Assembly (NCBI GenBank): GCA_964293815.1
Contig: CAXYYC010000005.1
Coordinates: forward strand, 1-64,000
Direction of reading: 5' to 3'
Length of the DNA stretch: 64,000 nt
Origin: CTSOIL-112 sp964293815
Lineage (GTDB): Bacteria; Pseudomonadota; Gammaproteobacteria; Burkholderiales; Burkholderiaceae
Shown: positions 53,309-62,420 of the stretch, one piece after another
Position numbering within the stretch: position 1 is the stretch's first letter
Layout: every line of letters starts with the position of its first letter
The notes under the pieces: model-generated
What the model was told of the DNA's origin: nothing
Seen by the model: only the letters and a program-made list of their open reading frames with translations
Databases searched by the model: none
Made by a program: the position numbers and the translations under genes

Positions 53309-54097
53309 TCACGCGTCGCGGTGGAAAATCAGCTGATGCACGCCATTTTTCGCGGTCTGTTCATCAACGAAGTAGTAGCCGTCTTCACTGAATGTTTTTA
53401 AACCATCCGCTGTATCAATTTGATTTTGCACGACAAAGCGTGCCATCGTGCCGCGTGCGCGTTTGGCAAAAAAGCTGATGATTTTGTAGCTGCCGCTTTT
53501 TTGGTCTTTGAACACGGGCGCGACCACCGGCACATGCAAAGCTTTGAGTGGAATCGCTTTGAAATATTCCTCCGACGCGAGGTTAATCAGCACTTTGTGT
53601 TTGTGCGTCGCCAATTCGGCATTGAGCTGCTTGACCAACTGCTCGCCCCAAAACGCATATAAATCCTTGCCTTTCGGATTATTGAGCGCCGTCCCCATTT
53701 CCAGACGATAGGCTTGTAGTAAATCCAGCGGACGCAAAATGCCGTACAAACCGGACAAAATCCGAACCCGCGCCTGCGCCTGCTTTAACTCCGCCACGGT
53801 CATGTTTTTGGCATCCAATCCGTCATAAACATCGCCGTTAAAGGCCAGAATCGCCGGTTTGGCGTTGTCCAAGGTGAATGTTTCCGACCATTCGGCATTG
53901 CGTGCCACATTCAGCGTCGCCAATTTATCGGAAATCGACATCAGTTGCGCCAATTGCGGTACGTCGAGTTGGCGCAGCAGTTGATTGAGCTGTTTGGCTT
54001 GTACGACGAATTGTGGTTGCGTGGCGAGCTTGGCCACATTCGCAGGGGTCGCACTTTCAAAATCAAGGCTTTTTGCGGGTGAAAGAACGGTCAACAT
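53309..54097 (-). CDS. yaaA: YaaA family peroxide-stress protein
   Basis: The 262-residue product starts MLTVLSPAKSLDFES and has PQFVVQAKQLNQLLRQLD, AFNGDVYDGLDA, LSGLYGILRPLDLLQAYRLEMG and NLASEEYFKAI. YaaA proteins limit free iron and DNA damage during peroxide stress and are under OxyR in E. coli. No OxyR site could be confirmed by eye. Downstream is the CsgG trio. Confidence 0.93.
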   Translation of the reverse strand: MLTVLSPAKSLDFESATPANVAKLATQPQFVVQAKQLNQLLRQLDVPQLAQLMSISDKLATLNVARNAEWSETFTLDNAKPAILAFNGDVYDGLDAKNMTVAELKQAQARVRILSGLYGILRPLDLLQAYRLEMGTALNNPKGKDLYAFWGEQLVKQLNAELATHKHKVLINLASEEYFKAIPLKALHVPVVAPVFKDQKSGSYKIISFFAKRARGTMARFVVQNQIDTADGLKTFSEDGYYFVDEQTAKNGVHQLIFHRDA

Positions 54098-54128
54098 AGC
54101 GGTGCTCCGATAAAAACAAGTGTATCAA

Positions 54129-55274
54129 TTAGGTGGATTTCTGCACCGTTGCCAAGCATTGCTGATAACGGCGATTGACCGAGTTCGCGTACCACTCGGT
54201 GGTCAAATTACGGGTGATTTTTTCGCTTTTCAGGCTGATTTTCGGAATTTGCTGGGCAATCGGCGCGCCGTATTTTTGCTGGTACAACTGCACCACCGTT
54301 CGATAGGTGGTGCTTTGCTCAAAGTCCAAACTTTTTTCCAAAGCCAAATCCTGAGCGATGGTTTGTGCGCTGATATTCGGCATTTTTTTGGCAAATAACT
54401 GTTGCAGCGCCGCTTCCGTTTGCGATGTGCTTTTGTTGGGATCGCCCTCAGCGCGGTGGTTAATCAGATCACCATCCGCAGCCAAAGGCTTCGCCGCCAA
54501 TTTCGCCACCATTGCCTGAAATCCCGCATTGCGGCTGGCGTAATGCCCTGCGTTGTAATCGGCAAAACGATACAGCATCTGCTCATAATGCGTCGGGTAG
54601 TAGAACAAATGCGCGGTACCAAACAGCACGCCGCCTTTGCGCGTGTACAGCGTCTCGCGCATATTCAGGCTCGACTGTCCCAATTGCGCGGCGACACGGC
54701 GGGCGTAATCAATCGACACCTGCATCGAGCCGACCGTGCCGACCACATCGTCCACACCCTTGCCAAATTGGCTCAAAATCGGGCCGGTGAATTTAGAAGC
54801 AGTGAACTCGGCGTACCAATTGGCCAAATCCCGCTCCGTTTTCACCTGCGCAATGCCCTCGCGGAAGGTTTTGCCATTGGCCATCGGTTGATCCAAGCGC
54901 ACGGCCAAGGCGAGTCTGACCGCGATATTTTCTTCCATCTTCTTAATTTTATTGGCCAATAGCGTACTGAGCCCGGGAACCGCAGGATCGACTTTATAAC
55001 CGCTCTCCTGCTCAATCACCGCCATCACTGCGCAGGCCGATTCATTGGTACGCACCATGCCGACGGTGTCCAAACTGCCCAACACATCCGTCACCCACGC
55101 CTGCGCGTCGGCCTCATTCAGACGATGCGAATGCTGAATCATCTTCGCAAACACCGCATCCGGCGCGATCAAGCGCGGCTGATCGTTTGTTTGATGTACT
55201 TGATCGCACGCCGCCAAACCGAGCATGGCGAATACACACGCAAGCCCCACAGAACCACGAAATCGCCCAGTCAT
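54129..55274 (-). CDS. DUF1615 lipoprotein
   Basis: The 381-residue lipoprotein has lipobox LAAC and a lysozyme-like segment (ACAVMAVIEQESGYKVDPAVPGL, GTVGSMQVSIDYARRVA, then RETLYTRKGGVLFGTAHLFYYP and YRFADYNAGHYASRN) typical of DUF1615. The glutamate in EQESGY fits a lytic-transglycosylase-like site, but activity is unproven. GAGG precedes the ATG at 55274, which overlaps the lgt stop region by about 10 bp of spacer. Longer in-frame starts extend into lgt. Confidence 0.87.
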   Translation of the reverse strand: MTGRFRGSVGLACVFAMLGLAACDQVHQTNDQPRLIAPDAVFAKMIQHSHRLNEADAQAWVTDVLGSLDTVGMVRTNESACAVMAVIEQESGYKVDPAVPGLSTLLANKIKKMEENIAVRLALAVRLDQPMANGKTFREGIAQVKTERDLANWYAEFTASKFTGPILSQFGKGVDDVVGTVGSMQVSIDYARRVAAQLGQSSLNMRETLYTRKGGVLFGTAHLFYYPTHYEQMLYRFADYNAGHYASRNAGFQAMVAKLAAKPLAADGDLINHRAEGDPNKSTSQTEAALQQLFAKKMPNISAQTIAQDLALEKSLDFEQSTTYRTVVQLYQQKYGAPIAQQIPKISLKSEKITRNLTTEWYANSVNRRYQQCLATVQKST

Positions 55275-55284
55275 CCGTGCAGCC

Positions 55285-56169
55285 TCAGGTTTTTGCCGGT
55301 GCATTTTGGCGTTGATACGCCCACCACAGCAACACGGCTCCGGCCACAATCATCGGCAGCGACAGCAATTGCCCCATCGAGAATCCGGCGAACAAGCCCA
55401 GAAAGTCGTCCGGCTCGCGCGCAAACTCAGCGATAAAGCGCAACACGCCGTAGCCCATCAAAAACACCGCCGAGACCGCCATCATCGGGCGAATTTTGCG
55501 CGCATACAGCCACAAAATCACGAACAGCAACAAGCCTTCGCCCAAAAACTGGTAAATCTGCGACGGATGGCGCGGCAGCATCAGATAGTCCCCCACCTGC
55601 TGCAACAGCGTCGCGCTTTGCGGATGTGCAGTGACATACAGCACATCCGCCTCATTCGCCTGTGGAAACAGCATCAACCACGGATAATTCGCGCCAGAGA
55701 CGCGTCCCCACAATTCACCATTGATAAAATTGCCCAAACGCCCCGCCGCCAAGCCAAGCGGTACCAGCGGTGCAATAAAATCCGTCACTTCCCAAAAATT
55801 ACGACGGGTTTTGCGCGCGTACCAAATCATCGCGACCAATACGCCCAAAAATCCGCCGTGGAACGACATACCGCCCTGCCAAACCTTGAAAATATCACCC
55901 GGATTGGCCAAAAATTCCGCCGGTTTATAAAACAACACATAGCCCAAACGCCCGCCGAGAATCACGCCGAGTACGCCATAAAACAAGATATCGTCCAACT
56001 CGATCGGCTTGAACCCGAGCAAAGGCATTTTTTTCGCGCGGTATTTACCCACGAACAAAAACATCAAAAACGCCGCCAAATAGGTCAGGCCGTACCAATG
56101 CACCGGCCAACCGCCTTCGCCGCCAATTGAAAAAGCCACCGGATCAAACTGTGGGTGAATCAGAGCCAT
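55285..56169 (-). CDS. lgt: Prolipoprotein diacylglyceryl transferase
   Basis: Lgt attaches diacylglycerol to the lipobox cysteine. The 294-residue membrane enzyme has [11 protein letters not shown], the [14 protein letters not shown] motif with the arginine, MSFHGGFLG and the Lgt signature [14 protein letters not shown], with HPSQIYQ near the end. Seven hydrophobic spans. This window carries many lipoproteins that would use it. DUF1615 follows in the same direction. Confidence 0.95.
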   Translation of the reverse strand: MALIHPQFDPVAFSIGGEGGWPVHWYGLTYLAAFLMFLFVGKYRAKKMPLLGFKPIELDDILFYGVLGVILGGRLGYVLFYKPAEFLANPGDIFKVWQGGMSFHGGFLGVLVAMIWYARKTRRNFWEVTDFIAPLVPLGLAAGRLGNFINGELWGRVSGANYPWLMLFPQANEADVLYVTAHPQSATLLQQVGDYLMLPRHPSQIYQFLGEGLLLFVILWLYARKIRPMMAVSAVFLMGYGVLRFIAEFAREPDDFLGLFAGFSMGQLLSLPMIVAGAVLLWWAYQRQNAPAKT

Positions 56170-56442
56170 AAATATCCTTATTGATTATTCATCTACATCT
56201 ACTAAAAATGGATGGGCACGCCATCCTTGCTACACACGATTGCTCATGGACAACACGTCAAATGGCAAGCGATTATTTTGCATACATCATGCGCCATTCA
56301 TCCCCTTACTGTAGAATACCGTCCTACATTGTACCGATGTCGTCCGCTTTTTTCAGACATTTAGCATGCTTTCGTACAGCGTCTGGAGGCCAATACCGGC
56401 GGCAGATGAACGCACGTTTTACCGAATTTTTAAGGATTTATT

Positions 56443-56757
56443 ATGAAGCGAATTTTAACCAGCACCGTTTTGAGCCTCAGCCTGATTGCATTTGCTCCGT
56501 CCAGCCACGCCGATGGTTACCAAATTGCCAAAGCCAACGATTGTTTCAAATGCCACGACATCAGCCAAGAGAAAAAAGGCCCGTCATTTCAATACATCAG
56601 CAACGCATATAAAGGCCGCAATGACGCCGCTGGGCGAATCCAAAACCCGATTCGCAACGGCATTACGTTTTATGGTTTTTGGAAAAAAATGCCGGCGAAC
56701 CGTAATATGAACGACGCTGATCTACAAGAACTAACCCGTTGGATTTTGAGCCAATAA
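56443..56757 (+). CDS. Small c-type cytochrome (copy 1)
   Basis: The 104-residue exported protein has a signal peptide (after SSHA), one heme motif CFKCH and the axial-ligand region MPANRNMNDADLQELTRWIL, as in class I cytochromes c551/c5. It is a periplasmic electron carrier. AAGGA precedes the ATG. The 273 bp between lgt and this gene carry no further gene I can support. Confidence 0.9.
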   Translation: MKRILTSTVLSLSLIAFAPSSHADGYQIAKANDCFKCHDISQEKKGPSFQYISNAYKGRNDAAGRIQNPIRNGITFYGFWKKMPANRNMNDADLQELTRWILSQ

Positions 56758-56868
56758 ACCGATAAAAATTCCTCTGATGATTGCGCACATATGTCAACGT
56801 TTCCAAATCTCAGGTATTATGGCAATACTGACCCGATGTATGAACCCGCATCAATAAAGGATCCACTC

Positions 56869-57186
56869 ATGAAATTGCTCAAACCCGCTCTGATGACTGT
56901 ATTGCTCGCTTTGGGCATCGGCTCGGCGCATGTTGCCGTGGCCAGTCCGCAAATTGCCAAACAATACAAATGTTTGGAGTGTCATGTGTTGGACAAAAAA
57001 GTCATCGGCCCGTCGATTCGTGACATGGCAAACAAATATAAAGGCGATCCAGGCGCCATGAGCCGTTTGACCGATCGCGTGCGCAGTGGCTCGGTCGGTG
57101 TGTGGGGAACCACACCAATGCAAGGTCATCCCGATATGCCACAAAAGGACATCGAAGCAGTCCTCAAATGGATGCTGGATCGATAA
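56869..57186 (+). CDS. Small c-type cytochrome (copy 2)
   Basis: The 105-residue exported protein has a signal peptide (after AVA), heme motif CLECH and the C-terminal methionine ligand region GHPDMPQKDIEAVLKWML. It is homologous in layout to the preceding cytochrome but not a recent duplicate. AAAGGA precedes the ATG at 56869; the longer frame is unlikely. Terminator at 57206. Confidence 0.9.
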   Translation: MKLLKPALMTVLLALGIGSAHVAVASPQIAKQYKCLECHVLDKKVIGPSIRDMANKYKGDPGAMSRLTDRVRSGSVGVWGTTPMQGHPDMPQKDIEAVLKWMLDR

Positions 57187-57205
57187 ATCCATTAACGCAT
57201 ACGCC

Positions 57206-57235
57206 AAAAACGCACGATCAAGGTCGTGCGTTTTT
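57206..57235. terminator. Terminator after the second cytochrome
   Basis: AAAAACGCACGA and TCGTGCGTTTTT form a 12-bp stem with six-base loop and T run, 19 bp after the stop. Confidence 0.9.
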
Positions 57236-57264
57236 GACTTTTAGCGGAACATCCAACGCGGTCT

Positions 57265-57912
57265 ATGGCACAATACGAACTTAAAAATATGATCGCAATG
57301 ACCATGAACACCCACGTTTCCGATTCCTCCAGCACTACGGCTTCTCTCACGCCCTCCACCCGATTTTGCGCGCAATGCGGCAACGCGGTCGAATACCGCA
57401 TTCCCGACGATGACTCACGCGTACGCGCGGTGTGTCCGAATTGCGGCTTTGTGCATTACGACAATCCCAAAATGGTCGTCGGTACACTTGCGGTGTTTGA
57501 GGGAAAAATATTGCTGTGCCGCCGCGCAATTGAGCCGGGTTATGGGCTTTGGACGCTACCAGCAGGTTTTATGGAATGCGGCGAGAGCCTTGCCCAAGGC
57601 GCATTGCGCGAAACATTGGAGGAGGCCTGCGCGCAGGTGCAGTTGATTGAGCCGGTGTACCACATCGTTGATATTCCCTTCATCGGGCAAACGCATTTCT
57701 TTTTCCGCGCCGAGCTGGCACAGGCCGAATTTGGTGCCGGTGACGAGACGCTGGAGACACGTTTGTTTGCAATAGATGAGTTGCCGTGGGCAGACATTGT
57801 GTTTGAAAGCACACGGTCCACATTGCGTGCGTGGATTGACGACAGCGCGCGCGGGGTTTTCAGCACGCGCCACAGCCTGATTCAGCCCAGACCCGACGAT
57901 CACCGTCGTTAA
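57265..57912 (+). CDS. Nudix hydrolase with zinc ribbon
   Basis: The up to 215-residue protein has an N-terminal zinc ribbon (CAQC and CPNC) and a Nudix box, [21 protein letters not shown], in a domain like the NADH pyrophosphatase/ADP-ribose group. The start is unclear: ATG codons at 57265, 57289, 57298 and 57304 precede the zinc ribbon, none with a strong Shine-Dalgarno. It overlaps the aat start by one base (TAATG). Confidence 0.87.
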   Translation: MAQYELKNMIAMTMNTHVSDSSSTTASLTPSTRFCAQCGNAVEYRIPDDDSRVRAVCPNCGFVHYDNPKMVVGTLAVFEGKILLCRRAIEPGYGLWTLPAGFMECGESLAQGALRETLEEACAQVQLIEPVYHIVDIPFIGQTHFFFRAELAQAEFGAGDETLETRLFAIDELPWADIVFESTRSTLRAWIDDSARGVFSTRHSLIQPRPDDHRR

Positions 57913-58691
57913 TGATTGCACTCACGCGTCATGTCATGAATAGCGAGCATCCATTCACCCTCGTGCATCAACCCAGTGATTTGCCTACCCATGCGCAGAT
58001 TAGCCTCGGTGCACCGCATCTGGAGAGCGTGTATGCGGTTGGTTTCGCAATTGACGCCGATTGGGTTGAGACGGCGTACCAACGAGGACTGTTTCCGTGG
58101 TACAACGAGGGCGAGCCAGTGCTCTGGCACAGCCCCGAGCCGCGTATGGTGCTGGCATTGGACGAATTTAACATCAGCCAATCACTGAATAAACGTCTGC
58201 GGCAATGGGCGCGCCGCCCTGAGCTGGGCTACCGCGTGACCTTGAACCATTGCTTCGAGCGCGTGATCAACGCCTGTGCCGCTGCCGCCCGCCGTGGACA
58301 AGACGGCACTTGGATACACCGCGCGCTGAAACATGCCTACATCGAACTGCACCAACGCCAACGTGCCGTCAGTGTCGAGCTGTGGCAGCATGACCAGCTC
58401 GTCGCAGGTTTATACGGCGTCCTGCTGGGCAAAATGTTTTTCGGCGAGTCCATGTTCACACAGGTGAGCGATGGTTCCAAAGTCGCGCTTGCCTGCTGGG
58501 TTCAGTGTTTGCGCGAACACGGCGGACAGTGGATTGATTGCCAACAAGTCACTGCGCATCTGGGTAGCTTGGGCGCACGCCCCATCGCGCGCGAGGTATT
58601 TTTCCAGCGCAGTGCCGAATTAATGCGTACCGAACCGATCAACTGGTCATCACTGTGCGCACACGATAATCTGTTACACTACTTCGGTTAG
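57912..58691 (+). CDS. aat: Leucyl/phenylalanyl-tRNA-protein transferase
   Basis: Aat adds Leu or Phe to proteins with N-terminal Arg or Lys, marking them for ClpS/ClpAP. The 259-residue product has AYQRGLFPWYNEGEPVLWHSPEPRMVL, GTWIHRALKHAYIELHQ, GLYGVLLGKMFFGESMF and FIDCQQ-type WIDCQQVTAHLGSLGARPI. Coupled to the upstream Nudix gene and followed 17 bp later by bpt. Confidence 0.95.
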   Translation: MIALTRHVMNSEHPFTLVHQPSDLPTHAQISLGAPHLESVYAVGFAIDADWVETAYQRGLFPWYNEGEPVLWHSPEPRMVLALDEFNISQSLNKRLRQWARRPELGYRVTLNHCFERVINACAAAARRGQDGTWIHRALKHAYIELHQRQRAVSVELWQHDQLVAGLYGVLLGKMFFGESMFTQVSDGSKVALACWVQCLREHGGQWIDCQQVTAHLGSLGARPIAREVFFQRSAELMRTEPINWSSLCAHDNLLHYFG

Positions 58692-58708
58692 CCTTTGAGT
58701 AAAAACGT

Positions 58709-59482
58709 ATGAAAACCGAACATCAGCAATTGACCCAGCTCCAACTGTACCGTACCGACGAGTACCCGTGCAGTTATCTGCCTGAGCGTCTGGCCTCCTC
58801 GCAGATGGTCGCGCCGATCGATCGCATCAATGACAGCAATTACGGTCAACTCATTGATCTCGGTTTTCGACGTAGCGGGCTATATGTCTACCGTCCGCAA
58901 TGCCCCAGCTGTCGCGCCTGCCAATCCTACCGCATCGTGGTCAACCGTTTTACGCCCAACCGTAGCCAACGTCGCTGCTGGAAAAAATGGTCGCATCTGC
59001 ATGTGCGTATGGTGGAATTAAGCTTTTCCGAGGAGCATTTTGCCCTCTACCGCCGCTACATCGCATCGCGTCACGCTGACGGCGCGATGGCGAACGATAC
59101 CGAAGAGCAATACCAACAATTTTTCCTGCGCAGTGCGATCACCAGTTTTTTGGTCGAATTCCGCGACGAACACGGCGTTTTACGCATGGTCAGCGTGATA
59201 GATCAGACCACCAGCGGCCTGTCGGCGATGTACACCTTTTACGATCCTGCGCCCGAATTTGCGGGGCTGGGCACCTACGGCATACTCTGGCAGGTACAAA
59301 TCGCCCGCCAATTTGGCTTAAAATTCGTCTATCTCGGCTTTTGGATTGCCGGCAGTCCCAAAATGCACTACAAACAACAATTCGGTCCCGCTGAAATTCT
59401 GATCAATGGCACTTGGCGCGCCTTTGAGGTCAACAGCGAAACCTCAAACCAAGCAGCCAAGCAAACACCCGAACCCCATTAA
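58709..59482 (+). CDS. bpt: Aspartate/glutamate leucyltransferase Bpt
   Basis: Bpt transfers Leu to proteins with N-terminal Asp or Glu, extending the N-degron pathway. The 257-residue arginyltransferase-like protein has the N-terminal [31 protein letters not shown] and [30 protein letters not shown], with [13 protein letters not shown] near the end. The pair aat-bpt is typical of betaproteobacteria. Confidence 0.95.
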   Translation: MKTEHQQLTQLQLYRTDEYPCSYLPERLASSQMVAPIDRINDSNYGQLIDLGFRRSGLYVYRPQCPSCRACQSYRIVVNRFTPNRSQRRCWKKWSHLHVRMVELSFSEEHFALYRRYIASRHADGAMANDTEEQYQQFFLRSAITSFLVEFRDEHGVLRMVSVIDQTTSGLSAMYTFYDPAPEFAGLGTYGILWQVQIARQFGLKFVYLGFWIAGSPKMHYKQQFGPAEILINGTWRAFEVNSETSNQAAKQTPEPH

Positions 59483-59502
59483 AAACCACCCACGAAACCA
59501 TC

Positions 59503-60519
59503 ATGTCGTATCAACTACTCCGTCATATCCTATTCCAAATGGATGCCGAACGCGCGCATCACCTCTCATTCAAACTCGCCCATACGGCGCACCGATTCGG
59601 GCTTTTACCCAAAATTCAGGTCAATAGCCAGCCGTATACATTGATGGGTTTAACCTTCCCCAATCGCGTCGGCCTCGCCGCCGGTCTGGACAAAAACGGC
59701 GAGCACATTGACGTACTCGCCACGATGGGCTTTGGCTTTATCGAAATCGGCACCATCACCCCGCGCCCGCAGGACGGCAATCCCAAACCACGGCTGTTTC
59801 GCATTCCCGAAAAGCAAGCGATCATCAACCGCATGGGCTTTAACAATCAAGGCGTCAACGCCCTGCTTGCCAATGTCGCGCGCAGTCAATTTGTCCAAAA
59901 CGGTGGCATCCTCGGCATTAATATCGGCAAAAACGCCAGCACGCCCATCGAAAACGCCACCGACGACTACCTATCCGCGCTGACCAGCGTCTACCCGCAC
60001 GCCAGCTACGTCACCGTCAACATTTCCTCGCCCAACACCAAAAACCTGCGTGATTTACAGCAAGAAGACGCGCTCGACCAGCTCCTGCGTGCGCTCAAAT
60101 CGCGCCAACTCGAACTGGCCGACACACACGGACGCTACGTCCCAATGACGCTCAAAATCGCACCAGATCTGGATCAAAGCCAAATTCATGCCATTGCCGA
60201 TTTACTCAAACTGCACCGTTTTGACGCCGTGATCGCCACCAACACCACATTGGACAAAAGTACCACCGAACACCTCAAACACGGCAACGAAACCGGCGGA
60301 CTCTCCGGCGCGCCCGTTCGTGACAAATCCACCGCCGTCGTGCGCGCGCTCAAAAACCTATTGCAAGACGAGGTTCCGATTATCGGCGTAGGCGGCATTT
60401 TGAACGCCCAAGACGCACAAGAAAAAATCAACGCAGGGGCGCAACTCGTGCAGGTATACAGCGGATTGGTCTATCGAGGGCCAGAATTGGTGAAAGAATG
60501 CGTGCAAGCGATTCGCTAA
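59503..60519 (+). CDS. pyrD: Dihydroorotate dehydrogenase (quinone)
   Basis: PyrD oxidises dihydroorotate to orotate in pyrimidine synthesis, at the membrane with quinone. The 338-residue class 2 enzyme has the N-terminal membrane-associating helices, [56 protein letters not shown] with the catalytic serine, and [15 protein letters not shown]. 20 bp after bpt, probably the last gene of the transcript. Confidence 0.96.
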   Translation: MSYQLLRHILFQMDAERAHHLSFKLAHTAHRFGLLPKIQVNSQPYTLMGLTFPNRVGLAAGLDKNGEHIDVLATMGFGFIEIGTITPRPQDGNPKPRLFRIPEKQAIINRMGFNNQGVNALLANVARSQFVQNGGILGINIGKNASTPIENATDDYLSALTSVYPHASYVTVNISSPNTKNLRDLQQEDALDQLLRALKSRQLELADTHGRYVPMTLKIAPDLDQSQIHAIADLLKLHRFDAVIATNTTLDKSTTEHLKHGNETGGLSGAPVRDKSTAVVRALKNLLQDEVPIIGVGGILNAQDAQEKINAGAQLVQVYSGLVYRGPELVKECVQAIR

Positions 60520-60559
60520 TATTCGCTAAAACCCATTCAAAACCCCACGCAAGTATGAC

Positions 60560-60583
60560 AAAAGCGACCCATCGGTCGCTTTT
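60560..60583 (+). terminator. Terminator after pyrD
   Basis: AAAAGCGACC and GGTCGCTTTT form a 10-bp stem with 4-base loop, followed by TGC. Confidence 0.88.
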
Positions 60584-60612
60584 TGCTATGTTCTGTGTCT
60601 TTTTATCCCCAA

Positions 60613-60676
60613 TTGACACTCTGTCAACCAAAAACCCCGTCATCCCTTAATTATTCACAATGATGTCATATCATTG
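60613..60676. repeat. Two palindromes upstream of the 35-codon gene
   Basis: TTGACA-CTC-TGTCAA (60613-60627) and CAATGAT-GTCAT-ATCATTG (60658-60676) lie between the pyrD terminator and the small gene at 60748. They may be operators or leader hairpins; no confident -10/-35 pair was found. Confidence 0.5.
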
Positions 60677-60747
60677 CCTTAATCTGTGCGCGTCAGATAA
60701 CAAAAATCCGACAAAACTATATTGCAACACCATAAAAGGAGGACAAA

Positions 60748-60855
60748 ATGCAACGCAGATTCGTTCAACGAAGCCTACAAGCTCAGGCACAAAACCGCAT
60801 TCGCATTATGCACATGCTGCAAAAGCAGCAAGCACAACAAAAAACTGCGGCTTAA
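60748..60855 (+). CDS. 35-residue basic, Gln-rich small protein
   Basis: The short frame is preceded by AAGGAGGA, a near-ideal Shine-Dalgarno, 4 bp before the ATG, and is followed by its own terminator at 60902. The product is basic and Gln/Ala-rich with no signal peptide; it begins MQRRFVQRSLQAQAQN, has IRIMHMLQKQQ in the middle and ends AQQKTAA. It is probably helical and amphipathic. I do not recognise it. The ribosome-binding site and isolated terminator make it a likely real gene. Confidence 0.6.
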   Translation: MQRRFVQRSLQAQAQNRIRIMHMLQKQQAQQKTAA

Positions 60856-60897
60856 CCTGACGCCAAGCAAGCGGCCAAAAACCGCACATAAAAAAAC

Positions 60898-60925
60898 AGC
60901 CGCATCATTGATGCGGCTTTTGTTT
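60898..60925 (+). terminator. Terminator after the 35-codon gene
   Basis: AGCCGCATC and GATGCGGCT pair around ATT and are followed by TTTGTTT. It lies about 43 bp after the small gene's stop. The rest of the region up to 61090 has no gene I can support. Confidence 0.82.
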
Positions 60926-61090
60926 AACGGCGTCTCATCCCGAAAAGATTGGCTGAAAAAAGCATCGGCTCAGGCGAGTCGTATCAAATCTCACCGAGCC
61001 CGACATAGACTACGAACTCATCGTTCTAATCTTGGGATTCAATATTGTGTCAACGAATCCCAACAATTTTGCTGTCAGACAGAAGTCTAT

Positions 61091-61729
61091 TTATTTCACC
61101 TCAGTGACAAACTGTGCACGCGCACGACGCACTTTTTTCAGATTCACCAGCCAGTCATTTTCTGCCTCGCGGTAGCCCAGCGGCAAAATCGCGACGCTGC
61201 GCAAACCACGACTGCGCAGATCCAAAATCTCGTCCAGCGCATTCGGATCAAAGCCTTCCATCGGCGTGCTGTCCACTTCCAGTTCCGCAGCAGCCAATAA
61301 CGCCGTGCCCAAGCCAATATACGCCTGACGTGCGGCGTGTTGGTAATTCACCTCTGCGTCGCGTTGCGGGTAAATACCGAGCAACATCTGACGGTAATCT
61401 TCCCAACCCTGATTTTTAAAGCCGCGTTCATCGTTCACGAGGTCAAACATCATATTGATTCGCTCAACGGTGTAGTTGTCCCACGCGGCGAATACCAGCA
61501 AATGCGAGCCGTCGGTGATTTGCGCTTGATTCCACGCGATGGCTTTGATGCGCTCGCGCACTTGCGGATTGGTCACGACGATGACTTCATAGGGTTGCAA
61601 ACCGCTTGATGTCGCGGTCAAGCGAATCGCTTCTAAAATTTGCTCCACCTTGTCATCGGATACCGCTTGCTTCGGATCCATTTTCTTGGTGGCATAACGC
61701 CATTGCAGTAAATCCAGTAGTTTTTTCAT
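61091..61729 (-). CDS. NAD(P)H-dependent nitroreductase family protein
   Basis: The 212-residue flavoprotein of the NfsB-like group starts MKKLLDLLQWRYATKKMD and has IRLTATSSGLQPYEVIVV, AWNQAQITDGSHLLVFAA and the C-terminal GLRSVAILPLGYREAENDWL. It would reduce nitro compounds or quinones with FMN. The ATG at 61729 is chosen; 13 extra residues upstream are not family-like. Confidence 0.9.
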   Translation of the reverse strand: MKKLLDLLQWRYATKKMDPKQAVSDDKVEQILEAIRLTATSSGLQPYEVIVVTNPQVRERIKAIAWNQAQITDGSHLLVFAAWDNYTVERINMMFDLVNDERGFKNQGWEDYRQMLLGIYPQRDAEVNYQHAARQAYIGLGTALLAAAELEVDSTPMEGFDPNALDEILDLRSRGLRSVAILPLGYREAENDWLVNLKKVRRARAQFVTEVK

Positions 61730-61873
61730 ATATGTATTGTCTAAAAAGTTAAAAAAGCGCGATAGCAATTTGATTCCACGCGGCCCAAAATTGCGTTCCG
61801 ATTATATCAGGGATATTGGATGCGGTTGTGTCGGGACATTTTCGAGGCTCAGCTCAACCGCATGGAGGTGATT

Positions 61874-62326
61874 TTATTTATGGCCGAAATTCACGCACAA
61901 CACGCCTGCCAATACCAGACCCGCACCCAGCAGTCGCGTTACATTAAGTTCCTGCACCGGCACGCCCAGCCAACCATAATGATCCATGAGCAATGACATA
62001 ACAATTTGCCCAAACACAATCAGCGAAATCATCAAAGCCAGTCCCAATTTTGGCACCAGCAAGGTACTGCCAAAGACAAATACCGCCCCCAAAGCACCGC
62101 CCAACAGCATCCACCACGGGGTGTTTTGCAATAAAAGCAGTTGCGACAACCGCTGACCAGAAGCCCAATACACGCCCAACAAGCACAAACCACCGACCAC
62201 AAACGACACCAAAGCGGCCAATAAAGTGCTGCCGCCCAACGCGAGTTTTAATTGATTATTGATTGCCGATTGTACGGCCACGGTCAAACCTATACCTATG
62301 CCCGCCATGTAATACAGTGAATTCAT
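61874..62326 (-). CDS. YdcZ family DMT-type transporter
   Basis: The 150-residue membrane protein has about five hydrophobic spans and the family start YYMAGIGIGLTVAVQSAINNQL, then SFVVGGLCLLGVYW, MLLGGALGAVFVFGSTLLVPKLG and VTRLLGAGLVLAGVLCVNFG. It resembles half of a drug/metabolite transporter and probably works as a dimer. Substrate unknown. Confidence 0.87.
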   Translation of the reverse strand: MNSLYYMAGIGIGLTVAVQSAINNQLKLALGGSTLLAALVSFVVGGLCLLGVYWASGQRLSQLLLLQNTPWWMLLGGALGAVFVFGSTLLVPKLGLALMISLIVFGQIVMSLLMDHYGWLGVPVQELNVTRLLGAGLVLAGVLCVNFGHK

Positions 62327-62420
62327 CCGACTCTCCCTATTCAAATATATTCAATAAAATGGCGAGGCTTAACACCCCGCCACTTGACAGATCAGGTTTG
62401 GCATATTGCCAAACCACTGA

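Noticed and set aside
55225..56130. 301-codon open frame on the plus strand opposite lgt
   Set aside because: Composition is Arg/His/Gln-rich as expected from the antisense of a membrane-protein gene; lgt has all its motifs.
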